Shown here piece by piece: positions 41,554 to 52,386 of a stretch of DNA of 64,000 bases. The notes beneath the pieces were generated by a model. It saw only the letters and a program-made list of their open reading frames with translations, was not told the DNA's origin and ran no database searches. The position numbers and the translations under genes are program-made. Numbering within the stretch: the first letter of the stretch is position 1; each line of letters starts with the position of its first letter. Location of the stretch: positions 62,001 to 126,000 of the forward strand of contig NZ_CP087880.1 of assembly GCF_021172065.1 (NCBI RefSeq), written 5' to 3'. This DNA comes from Pseudocitrobacter corydidari. GTDB taxonomy: Bacteria; Pseudomonadota; Gammaproteobacteria; Enterobacterales; Enterobacteriaceae.

Positions 41554-41649
41554 ATGAACGGTCTACAACTGACAAACAAAAAACAAAGGCGTAACGGAAC
41601 TTTACAATCATCAGACACTCTAACCCTGTGCTTGCTCATAGTGCAGTGA
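41554..41649 (+). CDS. Putative leader peptide in the rpoE 5' region
   Basis: A 31-codon frame starting MNGLQLTNKKQRRNG and ending LCLLIVQ, stopping 56 bases before rpoE. In E. coli the rpoE leader carries a short ORF, rseD, reported to affect rpoE translation; this may be its counterpart, but I cannot confirm the length or identity. The sigma-E promoter lies inside it, so only transcripts from upstream promoters would carry the whole frame. No strong ribosome-binding site is seen. Confidence 0.4.
   Translation: MNGLQLTNKKQRRNGTLQSSDTLTLCLLIVQ
41596..41623 (+). promoter_or_regulatory. Sigma-E autoregulatory promoter of rpoE
   Basis: GGAACTT (41596-41602), 16 bases, TCTAA (41619-41623) matches the sigma-E consensus GGAACTT-N16-TCTGA. 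It drives rpoE-rseABC by sigma-E itself, as in E. coli. Confidence 0.9.
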
Positions 41650-41705
41650 ACGGAGTGGCGTTTTGATTACGCATTGGAATAGGGTTTGGGGAGACATTAC
41701 CTCGG

Positions 41706-42281
41706 ATGAGCGAGCAGTTAACGGACCAGGTCCTGGTTGAACGGGTCCAGAAAGGAGACCAGAAAGCTTTTAACCTACTGGTGGTGCGCTACCAGCATAA
41801 GGTGGCGAGCCTGGTTTCCCGATATGTGCCGTCAGGTGACGTTCCTGATGTGGTGCAAGAGTCTTTTATAAAGGCCTATCGTGCGCTGGATTCATTCCGG
41901 GGGGATAGCGCTTTCTATACGTGGCTGTACCGTATTGCAGTCAATACGGCAAAAAATTACCTGGTTGCTCAGGGGCGACGCCCACCGTCCAGCGATGTGG
42001 ACGCAATGGAAGCAGAAAACTTCGAAAGTGGCGGCGCACTGAAAGAAATTTCGAACCCTGAGAACTTAATGTTGTCAGAAGAACTGAGACAGATCGTTTT
42101 TCGCACCATTGAAAGCCTTCCAGAAGATTTACGCATGGCAATTACCCTGCGAGAACTGGATGGCCTAAGCTATGAAGAGATAGCTGCAATTATGGATTGC
42201 CCGGTGGGTACAGTTCGTTCCCGTATCTTCCGTGCGCGAGAAGCTATTGATAATAAAGTTCAACCGCTTATCAGGCGTTGA
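41706..42281 (+). CDS. rpoE: RNA polymerase sigma-E factor
   Basis: An extracytoplasmic-function sigma factor for envelope stress. The 191 residues equal E. coli RpoE. Region 2 includes YQHKVASLVSRYV and YTWLYRIAVNTAKNYL; region 4 includes LPEDLRMAITLRELDGLSYEEIA and the helix-turn-helix IMDCPVGTVRSRIFRARE. It is held inactive by RseA, encoded next. Three regulator genes follow in one operon. Confidence 0.98.
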   Translation: MSEQLTDQVLVERVQKGDQKAFNLLVVRYQHKVASLVSRYVPSGDVPDVVQESFIKAYRALDSFRGDSAFYTWLYRIAVNTAKNYLVAQGRRPPSSDVDAMEAENFESGGALKEISNPENLMLSEELRQIVFRTIESLPEDLRMAITLRELDGLSYEEIAAIMDCPVGTVRSRIFRAREAIDNKVQPLIRR

Positions 42282-42312
42282 CGGTAGCGGGATACTGGAA
42301 AAGGTATTAGGC

Positions 42313-42963
42313 ATGCAGAAAGAAAAACTTTCCGCCTTAATGGATGGTGAAACGCTGGATAACGAGTTGCTCACCGAATTAACTCGTTCGCCGGAAATGC
42401 AAAAAACCTGGGAGAGCTATCATCTCATCCGTGATTCGCTGCGCGGCGATACGCCGGATGTGCTCCATTTTGATATCTCTTCTCGCGTCATGGCTGCCAT
42501 CGAAAATGAGCCCGCTCGTCAGGCGACGCCGCTCATTCCTGAAGCCCAGCCAGCGCCACATCAATGGCAGAATATGCCATTCTGGAAAAAAGTACGTCCG
42601 TGGGCGAGCTCACTCACCCAAATGGGCGTTGCGGCTTGCGTATCGCTTGCAGTTATTGTCGGTGTCCAGCACTATAATGGGCAATCAGATTCTACTCAGC
42701 AGCCCGAAACACCGGTTTTTAATACCTTACCGATGATGGGCAAAGCAAGTCCGGTTAGCCTGGGCGTGCCGTCTGATGCCACTGCGGGTACTGGCCAGCA
42801 ACAGCAGGTTCAGGAACAACGCCGTCGCATCAACGCAATGTTGCAGGATTATGAATTGCAGCGCCGCCTGCATTCTGAGCAACTTCAGTTTGAACAGGCA
42901 CAAACCCAGCAGGCTGCTGTTCAGGTGCCGGGCTATCAAACTTTAGGAACGCAATCGCAGTAA
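42313..42963 (+). CDS. rseA: Anti-sigma-E factor RseA
   Basis: A single-pass membrane protein that binds sigma-E on the inner side. The 216 residues equal E. coli from ATG 42313 (MQKEKLSALMDGE); the longer open frame overlaps rpoE. The cytoplasmic anti-sigma domain spans residues 1 to about 95 and the membrane helix about 100-120 (GVAACVSLAVIVGVQ). The DegS cleavage region MGKASPVSLGV near residue 148 is intact, as are Gln-rich periplasmic parts read by RseB. Its stop overlaps the rseB start (TAATG). Confidence 0.97.
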   Translation: MQKEKLSALMDGETLDNELLTELTRSPEMQKTWESYHLIRDSLRGDTPDVLHFDISSRVMAAIENEPARQATPLIPEAQPAPHQWQNMPFWKKVRPWASSLTQMGVAACVSLAVIVGVQHYNGQSDSTQQPETPVFNTLPMMGKASPVSLGVPSDATAGTGQQQQVQEQRRRINAMLQDYELQRRLHSEQLQFEQAQTQQAAVQVPGYQTLGTQSQ

Positions 42964-43916
42964 TGAAGCAACTTTGGTGTGCCATGTCCCTTGTGGCTGG
43001 CAGCCTGTTCTTCTCTGTCAACGCCTCGGCTGATGTCTCGTCCGGGGCGTTGTTGCAGCAGATGAATCTGGCCAGTCAGTCCCTCAACTATGAGCTGTCA
43101 TTCGTCAGCATCAATAAAGCCGGTGTCGAATCGCTACGCTATCGTCACGCGCGTTTGAATAATCAGGCGCTGGCGCAGCTCTTGCAGCTCGATGGTCCGC
43201 GTCGTGAAGTGGTGCAACGCGGCAATGAAATCAGCTATTTTGAGCCGGGCCTCGACCCGTTTACGCTCAATGGCGATTACATCGTCGACTCCCTGCCGTC
43301 GCTGGTCTATACCGACTTTAAACGCCTGGCGCCGTATTACGATTTCATCTCCGTTGGCCGCACCCGTATCGCCGATCGCTTATGTGAAGTGATCCGCGTC
43401 GTCGCGCGCGATGGCACCCGTTATAGCTACATCGTCTGGATGGACTCTGAAAGCAAACTGCCGATGCGCGTCGACCTGCTCGATCGCGACGGCGAAACGC
43501 TGGAGCAGTTCCGCGTGATTGCCTTTAACGTGGGCGATCAGGTTGGCAGCAGCATGGATAAACTGGCGAAAGCCAGCCTGCCGCCGCTGCTCTCCGTTCC
43601 GGCGGGCAGTAAAGTGAACTTCAACTGGTCGCCGACCTGGGTGCCGCAGGGCTTCAGCGAAGTCTCCAGCAGCCGCCGTACGTTACCGACCATTGATACC
43701 GCGGTGGAGTCTCGTCTCTTCTCGGACGGTCTGTTCAGTTTCTCTATTAATATCAGCCGGGCCACGGCCAACAGCAGCGAACAGATGCTGCGTACCGGTC
43801 GCCGCACGGTCAGCACCACCGTGCGCAATCAGGCTGAAATCACCATCGTCGGTGAACTGCCGCCGCCAACGGCGAAACGTATTGCCGACGGTATTAGCTT
43901 CAAGGGCGCACAATGA
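42963..43916 (+). CDS. rseB: Sigma-E regulatory protein RseB
   Basis: A periplasmic protein that shields RseA from DegS and senses mislocalised lipoproteins and lipopolysaccharide. It has 317 residues (E. coli 318). A signal peptide ends near ASA (residue 23). The large MucB/RseB N-domain with LNYELSFVSINKAGVESLRYRHARL and a smaller C-domain follow. It overlaps rseA by one base and rseC by four. Confidence 0.97.
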   Translation: MKQLWCAMSLVAGSLFFSVNASADVSSGALLQQMNLASQSLNYELSFVSINKAGVESLRYRHARLNNQALAQLLQLDGPRREVVQRGNEISYFEPGLDPFTLNGDYIVDSLPSLVYTDFKRLAPYYDFISVGRTRIADRLCEVIRVVARDGTRYSYIVWMDSESKLPMRVDLLDRDGETLEQFRVIAFNVGDQVGSSMDKLAKASLPPLLSVPAGSKVNFNWSPTWVPQGFSEVSSSRRTLPTIDTAVESRLFSDGLFSFSINISRATANSSEQMLRTGRRTVSTTVRNQAEITIVGELPPPTAKRIADGISFKGAQ

Positions 43917-44389
43917 TTAAAGAGTGGGCGACCGTTGTCTCCTGGGAGAACGGCGTAGCGAAAGTTCACTGTGACGTGAAAGCGTCATGCAGCAGCTGCG
44001 CGTCACGCGCGGGCTGCGGCAGCCGTGTGCTAAATAAGCTGGGGCCGCAAACCAGCCACACCATTAGCGTCCCTAGCGCGGAACCGCTGGTGGCCGGGCA
44101 AAAAGTGGAGCTGGGCATTAGCGAAAGCAGCCTGCTGGGTTCCGCTATGCTGGTTTACCTGTCACCGTTGGTAGGGCTGTTTATCATGGCCTCTCTGTTC
44201 CAGGTGCTGTTCGGCACAGACATCGCTGCCATGTGCGGGGCGCTGTTAGGCGGTGTGGGGGGCTTTTTACTGGCGCGCGGTTTTTCGCCTGCGCTTGCGA
44301 AACGCGAAACCTGGCAACCGGTCATCATTAGCGTTGGCCTGCCGCCTGACCTCCTGCGAACCACCACTTCTTCCGAATTGAGCCAGTGA
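43913..44389 (+). CDS. rseC: SoxR-reducing/sigma-E system protein RseC
   Basis: A 158-residue inner-membrane protein with a Cys-rich N-terminus (CDVKASCSSCASRAGCGSRV) and two membrane helices (about 78-120). In E. coli it is linked to the Rsx complex, which keeps SoxR reduced, and weakly to sigma-E. Starts inside the rseB stop (ATGA). The terminator stem overlaps its last codons. Confidence 0.95.
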   Translation: MIKEWATVVSWENGVAKVHCDVKASCSSCASRAGCGSRVLNKLGPQTSHTISVPSAEPLVAGQKVELGISESSLLGSAMLVYLSPLVGLFIMASLFQVLFGTDIAAMCGALLGGVGGFLLARGFSPALAKRETWQPVIISVGLPPDLLRTTTSSELSQ

Positions 44390-44412
44390 TCGCACTGGCT
44401 TTATTTTTATTT
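44381..44412 (+). terminator. rpoE-rseABC terminator
   Basis: AGCCAGTG and CACTGGCT pair around ATCG, followed by TTATTTTTATTT. The left arm includes the rseC stop codon. Confidence 0.82.
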
Positions 44413-44574
44413 ACATCTGCTATGAGAAAGCCGTGAGCGGAACCGCTATGCTTGCTGGAAGAGCATTTCCTGGTTGCGCAGTTGTAGTGTAGAATGCGGC
44501 GTTTTCGAACGACACAAACGTCAGGCACAGAACAGCGGCCTCAAAGTATTCGTAAGGCATAATTATCTTAATAT

Positions 44575-46374
44575 ATGAAGAATATACGTAACTTTTCGAT
44601 CATTGCACATATCGACCACGGTAAGTCGACGCTGTCTGACCGTATCATCCAGATTTGCGGTGGCCTTTCTGATCGTGAAATGGAAGCCCAGGTTCTCGAC
44701 TCGATGGATCTGGAACGCGAACGCGGCATTACCATTAAAGCGCAGAGCGTCACCCTGGACTTTAAATCAGCTGATGGCGAAACCTATCAACTGAACTTTA
44801 TCGACACCCCTGGTCACGTCGACTTCTCTTACGAAGTTTCCCGTTCTCTTGCGGCCTGTGAAGGCGCACTGCTGGTGGTTGACGCCGGGCAGGGCGTAGA
44901 GGCGCAAACTCTGGCGAACTGCTACACCGCCATGGAAATGGACCTGGAAGTGGTTCCGGTTCTGAACAAAATCGACCTGCCGGCAGCCGATCCTGAGCGC
45001 GTGGCGGAAGAGATTGAAGATATCGTCGGTATCGACGCGGCAGATGCCGTGCGCTGCTCGGCGAAAACCGGCGTGGGTGTCACCGAGGTTCTGGAACGTC
45101 TGGTGCGCGATATTCCGCCGCCGGAAGGCGATCCGGAAGGCCCGCTGCAGGCGCTGATCATTGACTCCTGGTTCGATAACTACCTGGGCGTGGTCTCGCT
45201 GGTGCGTATTAAAAACGGCACCATGCGTAAAGGCGATAAAATCAAAGTGATGAGCACCGGTCAGGTGTATAACGCTGACCGTCTGGGCATCTTCACCCCG
45301 AAACAGGTTGACCGTACCGAGCTGAAATGCGGCGAGGTGGGTTGGCTGGTGTGCGCCATTAAAGACATTCTGGGCGCACCGGTTGGCGATACGCTGACCC
45401 AGGCGCGTAACCCGGCTGACAAGGCGCTGCCAGGCTTTAAAAAAGTCAAACCGCAGGTTTATGCGGGCCTGTTCCCGGTAAGCTCTGACGATTACGAAAA
45501 CTTCCGCGATGCGCTGGGCAAACTGAGCCTGAACGACGCCTCCCTGTTCTATGAGCCGGAAAGCTCTACCGCGCTGGGCTTCGGCTTCCGCTGTGGCTTC
45601 CTCGGTCTGCTGCACATGGAGATCATTCAGGAACGTCTGGAACGTGAATACGATCTGGATCTCATCACCACCGCGCCGACCGTAGTCTACGAAGTAGAGA
45701 CCACCAACAAAGAGGTCATCTACGTCGACAGCCCGTCCAAGCTGCCGCCGCTGAACAACATCGCTGAGCTGCGTGAGCCTATTGCCGAGTGTCATATGCT
45801 GCTGCCGCAGGAGTATCTCGGCAACGTTATCACTCTGTGCGTTGAAAAACGTGGTGTACAGACCAACATGGTTTACCACGGTAAACAGGTTGCGCTGACC
45901 TATGAAATCCCGATGGCGGAAGTGGTGCTCGACTTCTTCGACCGTCTGAAGTCAACGTCCCGCGGTTATGCATCGCTGGATTACAACTTCAAACGCTTCC
46001 AGGCGTCTAACATGGTGCGTGTTGATGTTCTTATCAACAGCGAACGCGTCGATGCGCTGGCGCTGATCACCCACAACGACAATGCGCCGTACCGTGGTCG
46101 TGAACTGGTTGAAAAGATGAAAGAGCTGATCCCTCGTCAGCAGTTTGATATCGCGATTCAGGCGGCCATTGGCAACCACATTATCGCGCGCTCTACGGTG
46201 AAACAGCTTCGTAAAAACGTCCTGGCGAAATGCTATGGCGGTGACGTCAGCCGTAAGAAAAAACTGCTGCAAAAACAGAAAGAGGGTAAAAAGCGTATGA
46301 AGCAGGTCGGTAACGTCGAACTGCCGCAGGAAGCTTTCCTCGCCATTCTGCACGTCGGTAAAGACGGTAAATAA
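44575..46374 (+). CDS. lepA: Elongation factor 4 (LepA)
   Basis: A translational GTPase of the EF-G family, involved in initiation and 30S biogenesis. The 599 residues equal the E. coli protein. G motifs [24 protein letters not shown] and [11 protein letters not shown] are intact, and the LepA-specific C-terminal domain ends [19 protein letters not shown]. No clear Shine-Dalgarno lies at the usual distance before ATG 44575. A possible -10 TAGAAT is at 44490-44495. It is followed by lepB after 16 bases, an operon as in E. coli. Confidence 0.98.
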   Translation: MKNIRNFSIIAHIDHGKSTLSDRIIQICGGLSDREMEAQVLDSMDLERERGITIKAQSVTLDFKSADGETYQLNFIDTPGHVDFSYEVSRSLAACEGALLVVDAGQGVEAQTLANCYTAMEMDLEVVPVLNKIDLPAADPERVAEEIEDIVGIDAADAVRCSAKTGVGVTEVLERLVRDIPPPEGDPEGPLQALIIDSWFDNYLGVVSLVRIKNGTMRKGDKIKVMSTGQVYNADRLGIFTPKQVDRTELKCGEVGWLVCAIKDILGAPVGDTLTQARNPADKALPGFKKVKPQVYAGLFPVSSDDYENFRDALGKLSLNDASLFYEPESSTALGFGFRCGFLGLLHMEIIQERLEREYDLDLITTAPTVVYEVETTNKEVIYVDSPSKLPPLNNIAELREPIAECHMLLPQEYLGNVITLCVEKRGVQTNMVYHGKQVALTYEIPMAEVVLDFFDRLKSTSRGYASLDYNFKRFQASNMVRVDVLINSERVDALALITHNDNAPYRGRELVEKMKELIPRQQFDIAIQAAIGNHIIARSTVKQLRKNVLAKCYGGDVSRKKKLLQKQKEGKKRMKQVGNVELPQEAFLAILHVGKDGK

Positions 46375-46390
46375 TCCTTAAGGAGTTGGC

Positions 46391-47365
46391 ATGGCGAATA
46401 TGTTTGCCCTGATTCTGGTGATTGCCACACTGGTCACGGGCCTTTTGTGGTGCGTTGATAAATTTATTTTCGCGCCCAAACGTCGGGAACGTCAGGCTGC
46501 GGCGCAGGTCGCAACCGGAGATGCGCTGGACAAAAAAACGCTGAAAAAAGTGGGCCCGAAACCGGGCTGGCTGGAAACTGGCGCGTCCGTATTTCCGGTG
46601 CTGGCGATTGTGCTCATCGTGCGTTCTTTTATTTATGAGCCGTTCCAGATCCCATCCGGTTCAATGATGCCGACGCTGTTAATTGGTGATTTTATCCTCG
46701 TGGAAAAATTCGCCTACGGCATCAAAGATCCTATTTACCAGAAAACGATTATCGAAACGGGTCATCCGAAACGTGGCGACATCGTGGTCTTTAAATATCC
46801 GGAAGATCCGCGCCTTGATTATATCAAACGCGCGGTAGGGCTGCCGGGTGATAAAGTCACTTACGATCCGATCAGCAAAGAAGTCACTATTCAACCGAAC
46901 TGCAGTTCAGGCCAGGCGTGCGGTAACGCGTTGCCGGTCACCTACTCGAACGTTGAACCGAGCGATTTCGTTCAGACTTTTGCCCGTCGTAACGGCGGCG
47001 AAGCGACCAGCGGTTTCTTTGAATTGCCGAAAGGTGAAACCAAAGAAAATGGCATTCGCCTGACCGAACGTCAGGAGACGCTGGGCGAGGTAAATCACCG
47101 TATTTTGACCGTGCCAATCGCACAGGATCAGGTCGGCATGTACTATCGCCAGTCTGGTTTACAGCCGGCTACGTGGATTGTGCCGCCGGGTCATTACTTC
47201 ATGATGGGTGATAACCGCGACAACAGCGCCGACAGCCGTTACTGGGGCTTCGTGCCGGAAGCGAACCTGGTCGGGAAGGCGACGGCCATCTGGATGAGCT
47301 TCGAAAAACAGGAAGGTGAATGGCCGACCGGCGTACGTTTAAGCCGTATTGGTGGTATTCACTAA
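46391..47365 (+). CDS. lepB: Signal peptidase I
   Basis: Cleaves signal peptides at the outer face of the inner membrane. The 324 residues equal E. coli. There are two N-terminal membrane helices (about 4-22 and 62-80). The catalytic serine is Ser91 in IPSGSMMPTL and the general base is Lys146 in YIKRAVGLPGDK, counted from the initiator Met. MMGDNRDNSADSRYWG is the conserved box E. TAAGGAG precedes the start. Confidence 0.98.
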   Translation: MANMFALILVIATLVTGLLWCVDKFIFAPKRRERQAAAQVATGDALDKKTLKKVGPKPGWLETGASVFPVLAIVLIVRSFIYEPFQIPSGSMMPTLLIGDFILVEKFAYGIKDPIYQKTIIETGHPKRGDIVVFKYPEDPRLDYIKRAVGLPGDKVTYDPISKEVTIQPNCSSGQACGNALPVTYSNVEPSDFVQTFARRNGGEATSGFFELPKGETKENGIRLTERQETLGEVNHRILTVPIAQDQVGMYYRQSGLQPATWIVPPGHYFMMGDNRDNSADSRYWGFVPEANLVGKATAIWMSFEKQEGEWPTGVRLSRIGGIH

Positions 47366-47377
47366 TCCTTGTCAGAC

Positions 47378-47412
47378 TTATGCGGGGGCATTAGTGCCTC
47401 CGCATAAATTAT
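47378..47412 (+). terminator. Hairpin after lepB, weak terminator
   Basis: TTATGCGGGGGCA and TGCCTCCGCATAA pair (one mismatch) around TTAG, followed by ATTATTT. The tail is poor in T, so it may only partly end lepA-lepB transcripts. Confidence 0.55.
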
Positions 47413-47505
47413 TTAGCAGTTAAATCTCTCCAAACTAACGACATCCCTTGTCGTTGCGTATAGAATATCCCCCCGAAGTTACACATGTCTTTCTTAATAG
47501 ACACG

Positions 47506-47548
47506 GCACACGAAACCGTATTGGTGCTTTCAGATCTGTTTCGTGTGC
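47506..47548 (+). promoter_or_regulatory. rncO: RNase III-sensitive stem in the rnc leader
   Basis: GCACACGAAAC (47506-47516) and GTTTCGTGTGC (47538-47548) form a perfect 11-bp stem ahead of rnc. In E. coli, RNase III cuts its own leader at such a stem and destabilises the rnc-era-recO mRNA. Confidence 0.8.
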
Positions 47549-47551
47549 TGA

Positions 47552-49164
<1,613 letters not shown>

Positions 49165-49175
49165 GAGCACACTCG

Positions 49176-49883
49176 GTGGAAGGCTGGCAGCGCGCATTCG
49201 TCCTGCATAGTCGCCCCTGGAGCGAAACCAGCCTGATGCTGGACGTCTTCACGGAAGAGTCGGGCCGCGTGCGCCTTGTTGCCAAAGGCGCACGTTCCAA
49301 ACGTTCCAATCTGAAAGGCGCGCTTCAGCCTTTTACCCCCCTGTTAGTTCGCTTTGGCGGGCGCGGTGAAGTCAAAACCCTGCGCAACGCGGAAGCCGTT
49401 TCACTGGCTCTCCCCCTGAGCGGCATCACGCTCTACAGCGGCCTTTACGTGAATGAGCTCATTTCCCGCGTGCTGGAGCACGAAACCCGTTTCTCTGAAC
49501 TCTTCTTCGATTACCTGCACTGCATTCAGGCACTGGCAGGCACCTCCGGTTCGCCCGAACCGGCATTACGTCGTTTTGAGCTGGCGCTGCTGGGGCATCT
49601 GGGATACGGCGTCGATTTCCTGCACTGCGCAGGAAGCGGTGAGGAAGTGGATGACACCATGACCTATCGCTATCGCGAAGAGAAGGGCTTTATCGCCAGT
49701 GTGGTGATAGACAACTACACCTTTACCGGCCATCAACTGAAAGCGCTGGCCAGCCGTGAGTTTCCGGATGTGGATTCGCTGCGCGCCGCAAAACGCTTTA
49801 CCCGCATGGCGTTGAAGCCGTATCTTGGTGGCAAACCGCTAAAAAGCCGGGAATTATTCAGGCAGTTTTTGCCGAAGAAATAA
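49176..49883 (+). CDS. recO: DNA repair protein RecO
   Basis: Anneals DNA and, with RecR, loads RecA on SSB-coated gaps. It begins at GTG 49176 ([19 protein letters not shown]), as in E. coli. An N-terminal OB fold and a helical C-domain are recognisable. It has 235 residues, about seven fewer than E. coli; the C-terminus stops at FLPKK, without the polar tail. The core is full length, so function is probably kept. Confidence 0.95.
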   Translation: MEGWQRAFVLHSRPWSETSLMLDVFTEESGRVRLVAKGARSKRSNLKGALQPFTPLLVRFGGRGEVKTLRNAEAVSLALPLSGITLYSGLYVNELISRVLEHETRFSELFFDYLHCIQALAGTSGSPEPALRRFELALLGHLGYGVDFLHCAGSGEEVDDTMTYRYREEKGFIASVVIDNYTFTGHQLKALASREFPDVDSLRAAKRFTRMALKPYLGGKPLKSRELFRQFLPKK

Positions 49884-49941
49884 ACGTTCACTTTCACGAT
49901 GAGAGTGAAAAACGAACATCGATTTAAAACCGAGGATTGTC

Positions 49942-50672
49942 ATGGCTGAATTACTGTTAGGCGTCAATATTGACCACATTGCCACCCTGCGTAACGCGCG
50001 CGGCACAGCGTATCCGGACCCGGTTCAGGCGGCATTTATCGCCGAACAGGCGGGCGCGGACGGCATCACCGTTCACCTGCGTGAAGACCGTCGCCACATC
50101 ACCGACCGCGACGTGCGTATCCTGCGTCAGACGCTCGACACGCGCATGAATCTGGAGATGGCGGTCACCGAAGAGATGCTGAACATTGCCGTCGATACCA
50201 AACCGCATTTCTGCTGCCTGGTGCCGGAAAAGCGTCAGGAAGTGACCACCGAAGGCGGTCTCGACGTTGCTGGTCAGCGTGACAAAATGCGCGATGCCTG
50301 CAAACGCCTCGCCGACGCAGGTATTCTGGTTTCCCTGTTTATCGATGCCGATAACGAGCAGATTAAAGCCGCGGCAGAAGTGGGCGCGCCCTACATCGAA
50401 ATTCACACGGGTTGCTATGCTGATGCGGAAACCGACGCAGAGCAGGCTAAAGAACTGGAGCGTATCGCGCACGCCGCAACTTATGCCGCAAGCCTGGGGC
50501 TGAAAGTGAACGCCGGACACGGCCTGACCTATCACAACGTGAAAGCTATCGCCGCGCTGCCTGAGATGCACGAGCTGAATATCGGCCACGCGATTATTGG
50601 CCGCGCGGTGATGACCGGTCTGAAAGAGGCGGTAGCCGAAATGAAACGCCTGATGCTGGAAGCGCGCAAATA

Positions 50673-50673
<1 letters not shown>
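49942..50673 (+). CDS. pdxJ: Pyridoxine 5'-phosphate synthase
   Basis: Condenses 3-amino-2-oxopropyl phosphate (1-amino-acetone 3-phosphate) with deoxyxylulose 5-phosphate to pyridoxine 5'-phosphate. The 243 residues equal E. coli. A TIM barrel with [16 protein letters not shown] at the start, [25 protein letters not shown] and [12 protein letters not shown]. Its TAA overlaps the acpS ATG by one base (TAATG), so the two are translated together. Confidence 0.98.
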
Positions 50674-51331
<658 letters not shown>

Positions 51332-51347
51332 CTATTCGGGCCGCGCA

Positions 51348-52271
51348 TTATACGCGCATTTTCTGCGCAGACCATACTTTTTCCGGGGTAATCGTATCGC
51401 TACCGTAGTGATCTTTGATTTGCGTCAGCAGGTCGCGCACCGGCTCATCAGGTAGCAAATCGCTGCCGTGCACCAGTATGACTTGCTGGTAAAACGTGGG
51501 TTCCTGTAACGACATCAGCCGAACGTTCTTTGCGGGCGTGGAGCGCAGCAGAGAGCGGGTGAGCAGTGCGATGCCAATCTGTGCCTCCGCATATTCCAGA
51601 CAGGAGTAATGATTATCTACCTCGCAAATAATATTTGGCGCGATATGACGTTTTTCTAACTCAGTGGCAATCACACCTCGTAGCAGCAGTGATTCATTGA
51701 GGATGATAATAGGTTGCCCAGCTAATTGTTCCAGACGCAACGTGGCCTGTCGTGCCAGAGGATGGGTAAGCGGTACAGCTGCGACGATCTCATCCTCAAA
51801 AAGTCGTGTTGCGCTAATGTTTTCAGGCACACGACACTGGTAAACGATACCGAAGTCGATCACTTTGTCGCCTATTTTTTTAATCGTTTGTTCGGTAGAA
51901 AACTCTTTTACCGTCAGGGCTATCTCGGGATACTTCGCACTAAATAGCTTAAAAATGGGCAGCACCAGATGGCTTCCCGAGACACCAAGAGAAATATTGT
52001 CTCGGGTCTGATATTGGTAGAGCAATAATTCATTCTCGGCATTTTTTATATCCTGAAAAATTTTTATCGCATGAGTACGTAGTACTGCCCCCGCGCGGGT
52101 TAATTCAATGCGCCGCCCTTTTCGTTGGAAAAGAATAATTTTGGATGATGATTCTAATTGTTTTATTTGTTGGCTTAATGATGGCTGCGTGATAAACAGT
52201 CGCGCAGCGGCTCGCCCATAGTGCAGCTCATCGCTAAGTATCAGAAAGGATTGTAGTTGCTTGAGATTCAT
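51348..52271 (-). CDS. LysR-family transcriptional regulator
   Basis: A 307-residue regulator from ATG 52271 (MNLKQLQSFLILSDELHYGRAA). The winged helix-turn-helix is in residues 1-60 (FITQPSLSQQIKQLE) and the periplasmic-binding-like effector domain from about 90. A longer frame to 52322 is open but adds a hydrophobic stretch foreign to the family. Divergent from the OFA transporter gene, so it probably controls that gene and the reductase. The effector is unknown; its partners suggest a small carboxylate or 2-oxo acid. Confidence 0.85.
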   Translation of the reverse strand: MNLKQLQSFLILSDELHYGRAAARLFITQPSLSQQIKQLESSSKIILFQRKGRRIELTRAGAVLRTHAIKIFQDIKNAENELLLYQYQTRDNISLGVSGSHLVLPIFKLFSAKYPEIALTVKEFSTEQTIKKIGDKVIDFGIVYQCRVPENISATRLFEDEIVAAVPLTHPLARQATLRLEQLAGQPIIILNESLLLRGVIATELEKRHIAPNIICEVDNHYSCLEYAEAQIGIALLTRSLLRSTPAKNVRLMSLQEPTFYQQVILVHGSDLLPDEPVRDLLTQIKDHYGSDTITPEKVWSAQKMRV

Positions 52272-52284
52272 TACAGGCTTCGCA

Positions 52285-52337
52285 AAATAGGTTTTTATTA
52301 TCACGATTATAAAAATTACCAAATGGTTTGCCTATTT
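52285..52337. promoter_or_regulatory. Candidate LysR operator between regulator and transporter
   Basis: The divergent gap holds nested inverted repeats: TTTTTAT-N10-ATAAAAA at 52292-52315 and AAATAGG/CCTATTT at 52285-52291 and 52331-52337. This fits a LysR-type site over the transporter promoter, but the exact boundaries are a guess. Confidence 0.45.
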
Positions 52338-52386
52338 CATCTTTTTTAAACTGTGACCAGTTTATTTTTATAAAGGGAAATAAAAG

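Noticed and set aside
44767-45879. A 370-codon open frame antisense to lepA
   Set aside because: Same shadow effect; lepA is complete and no ribosome-binding site or domain supports the antisense frame.
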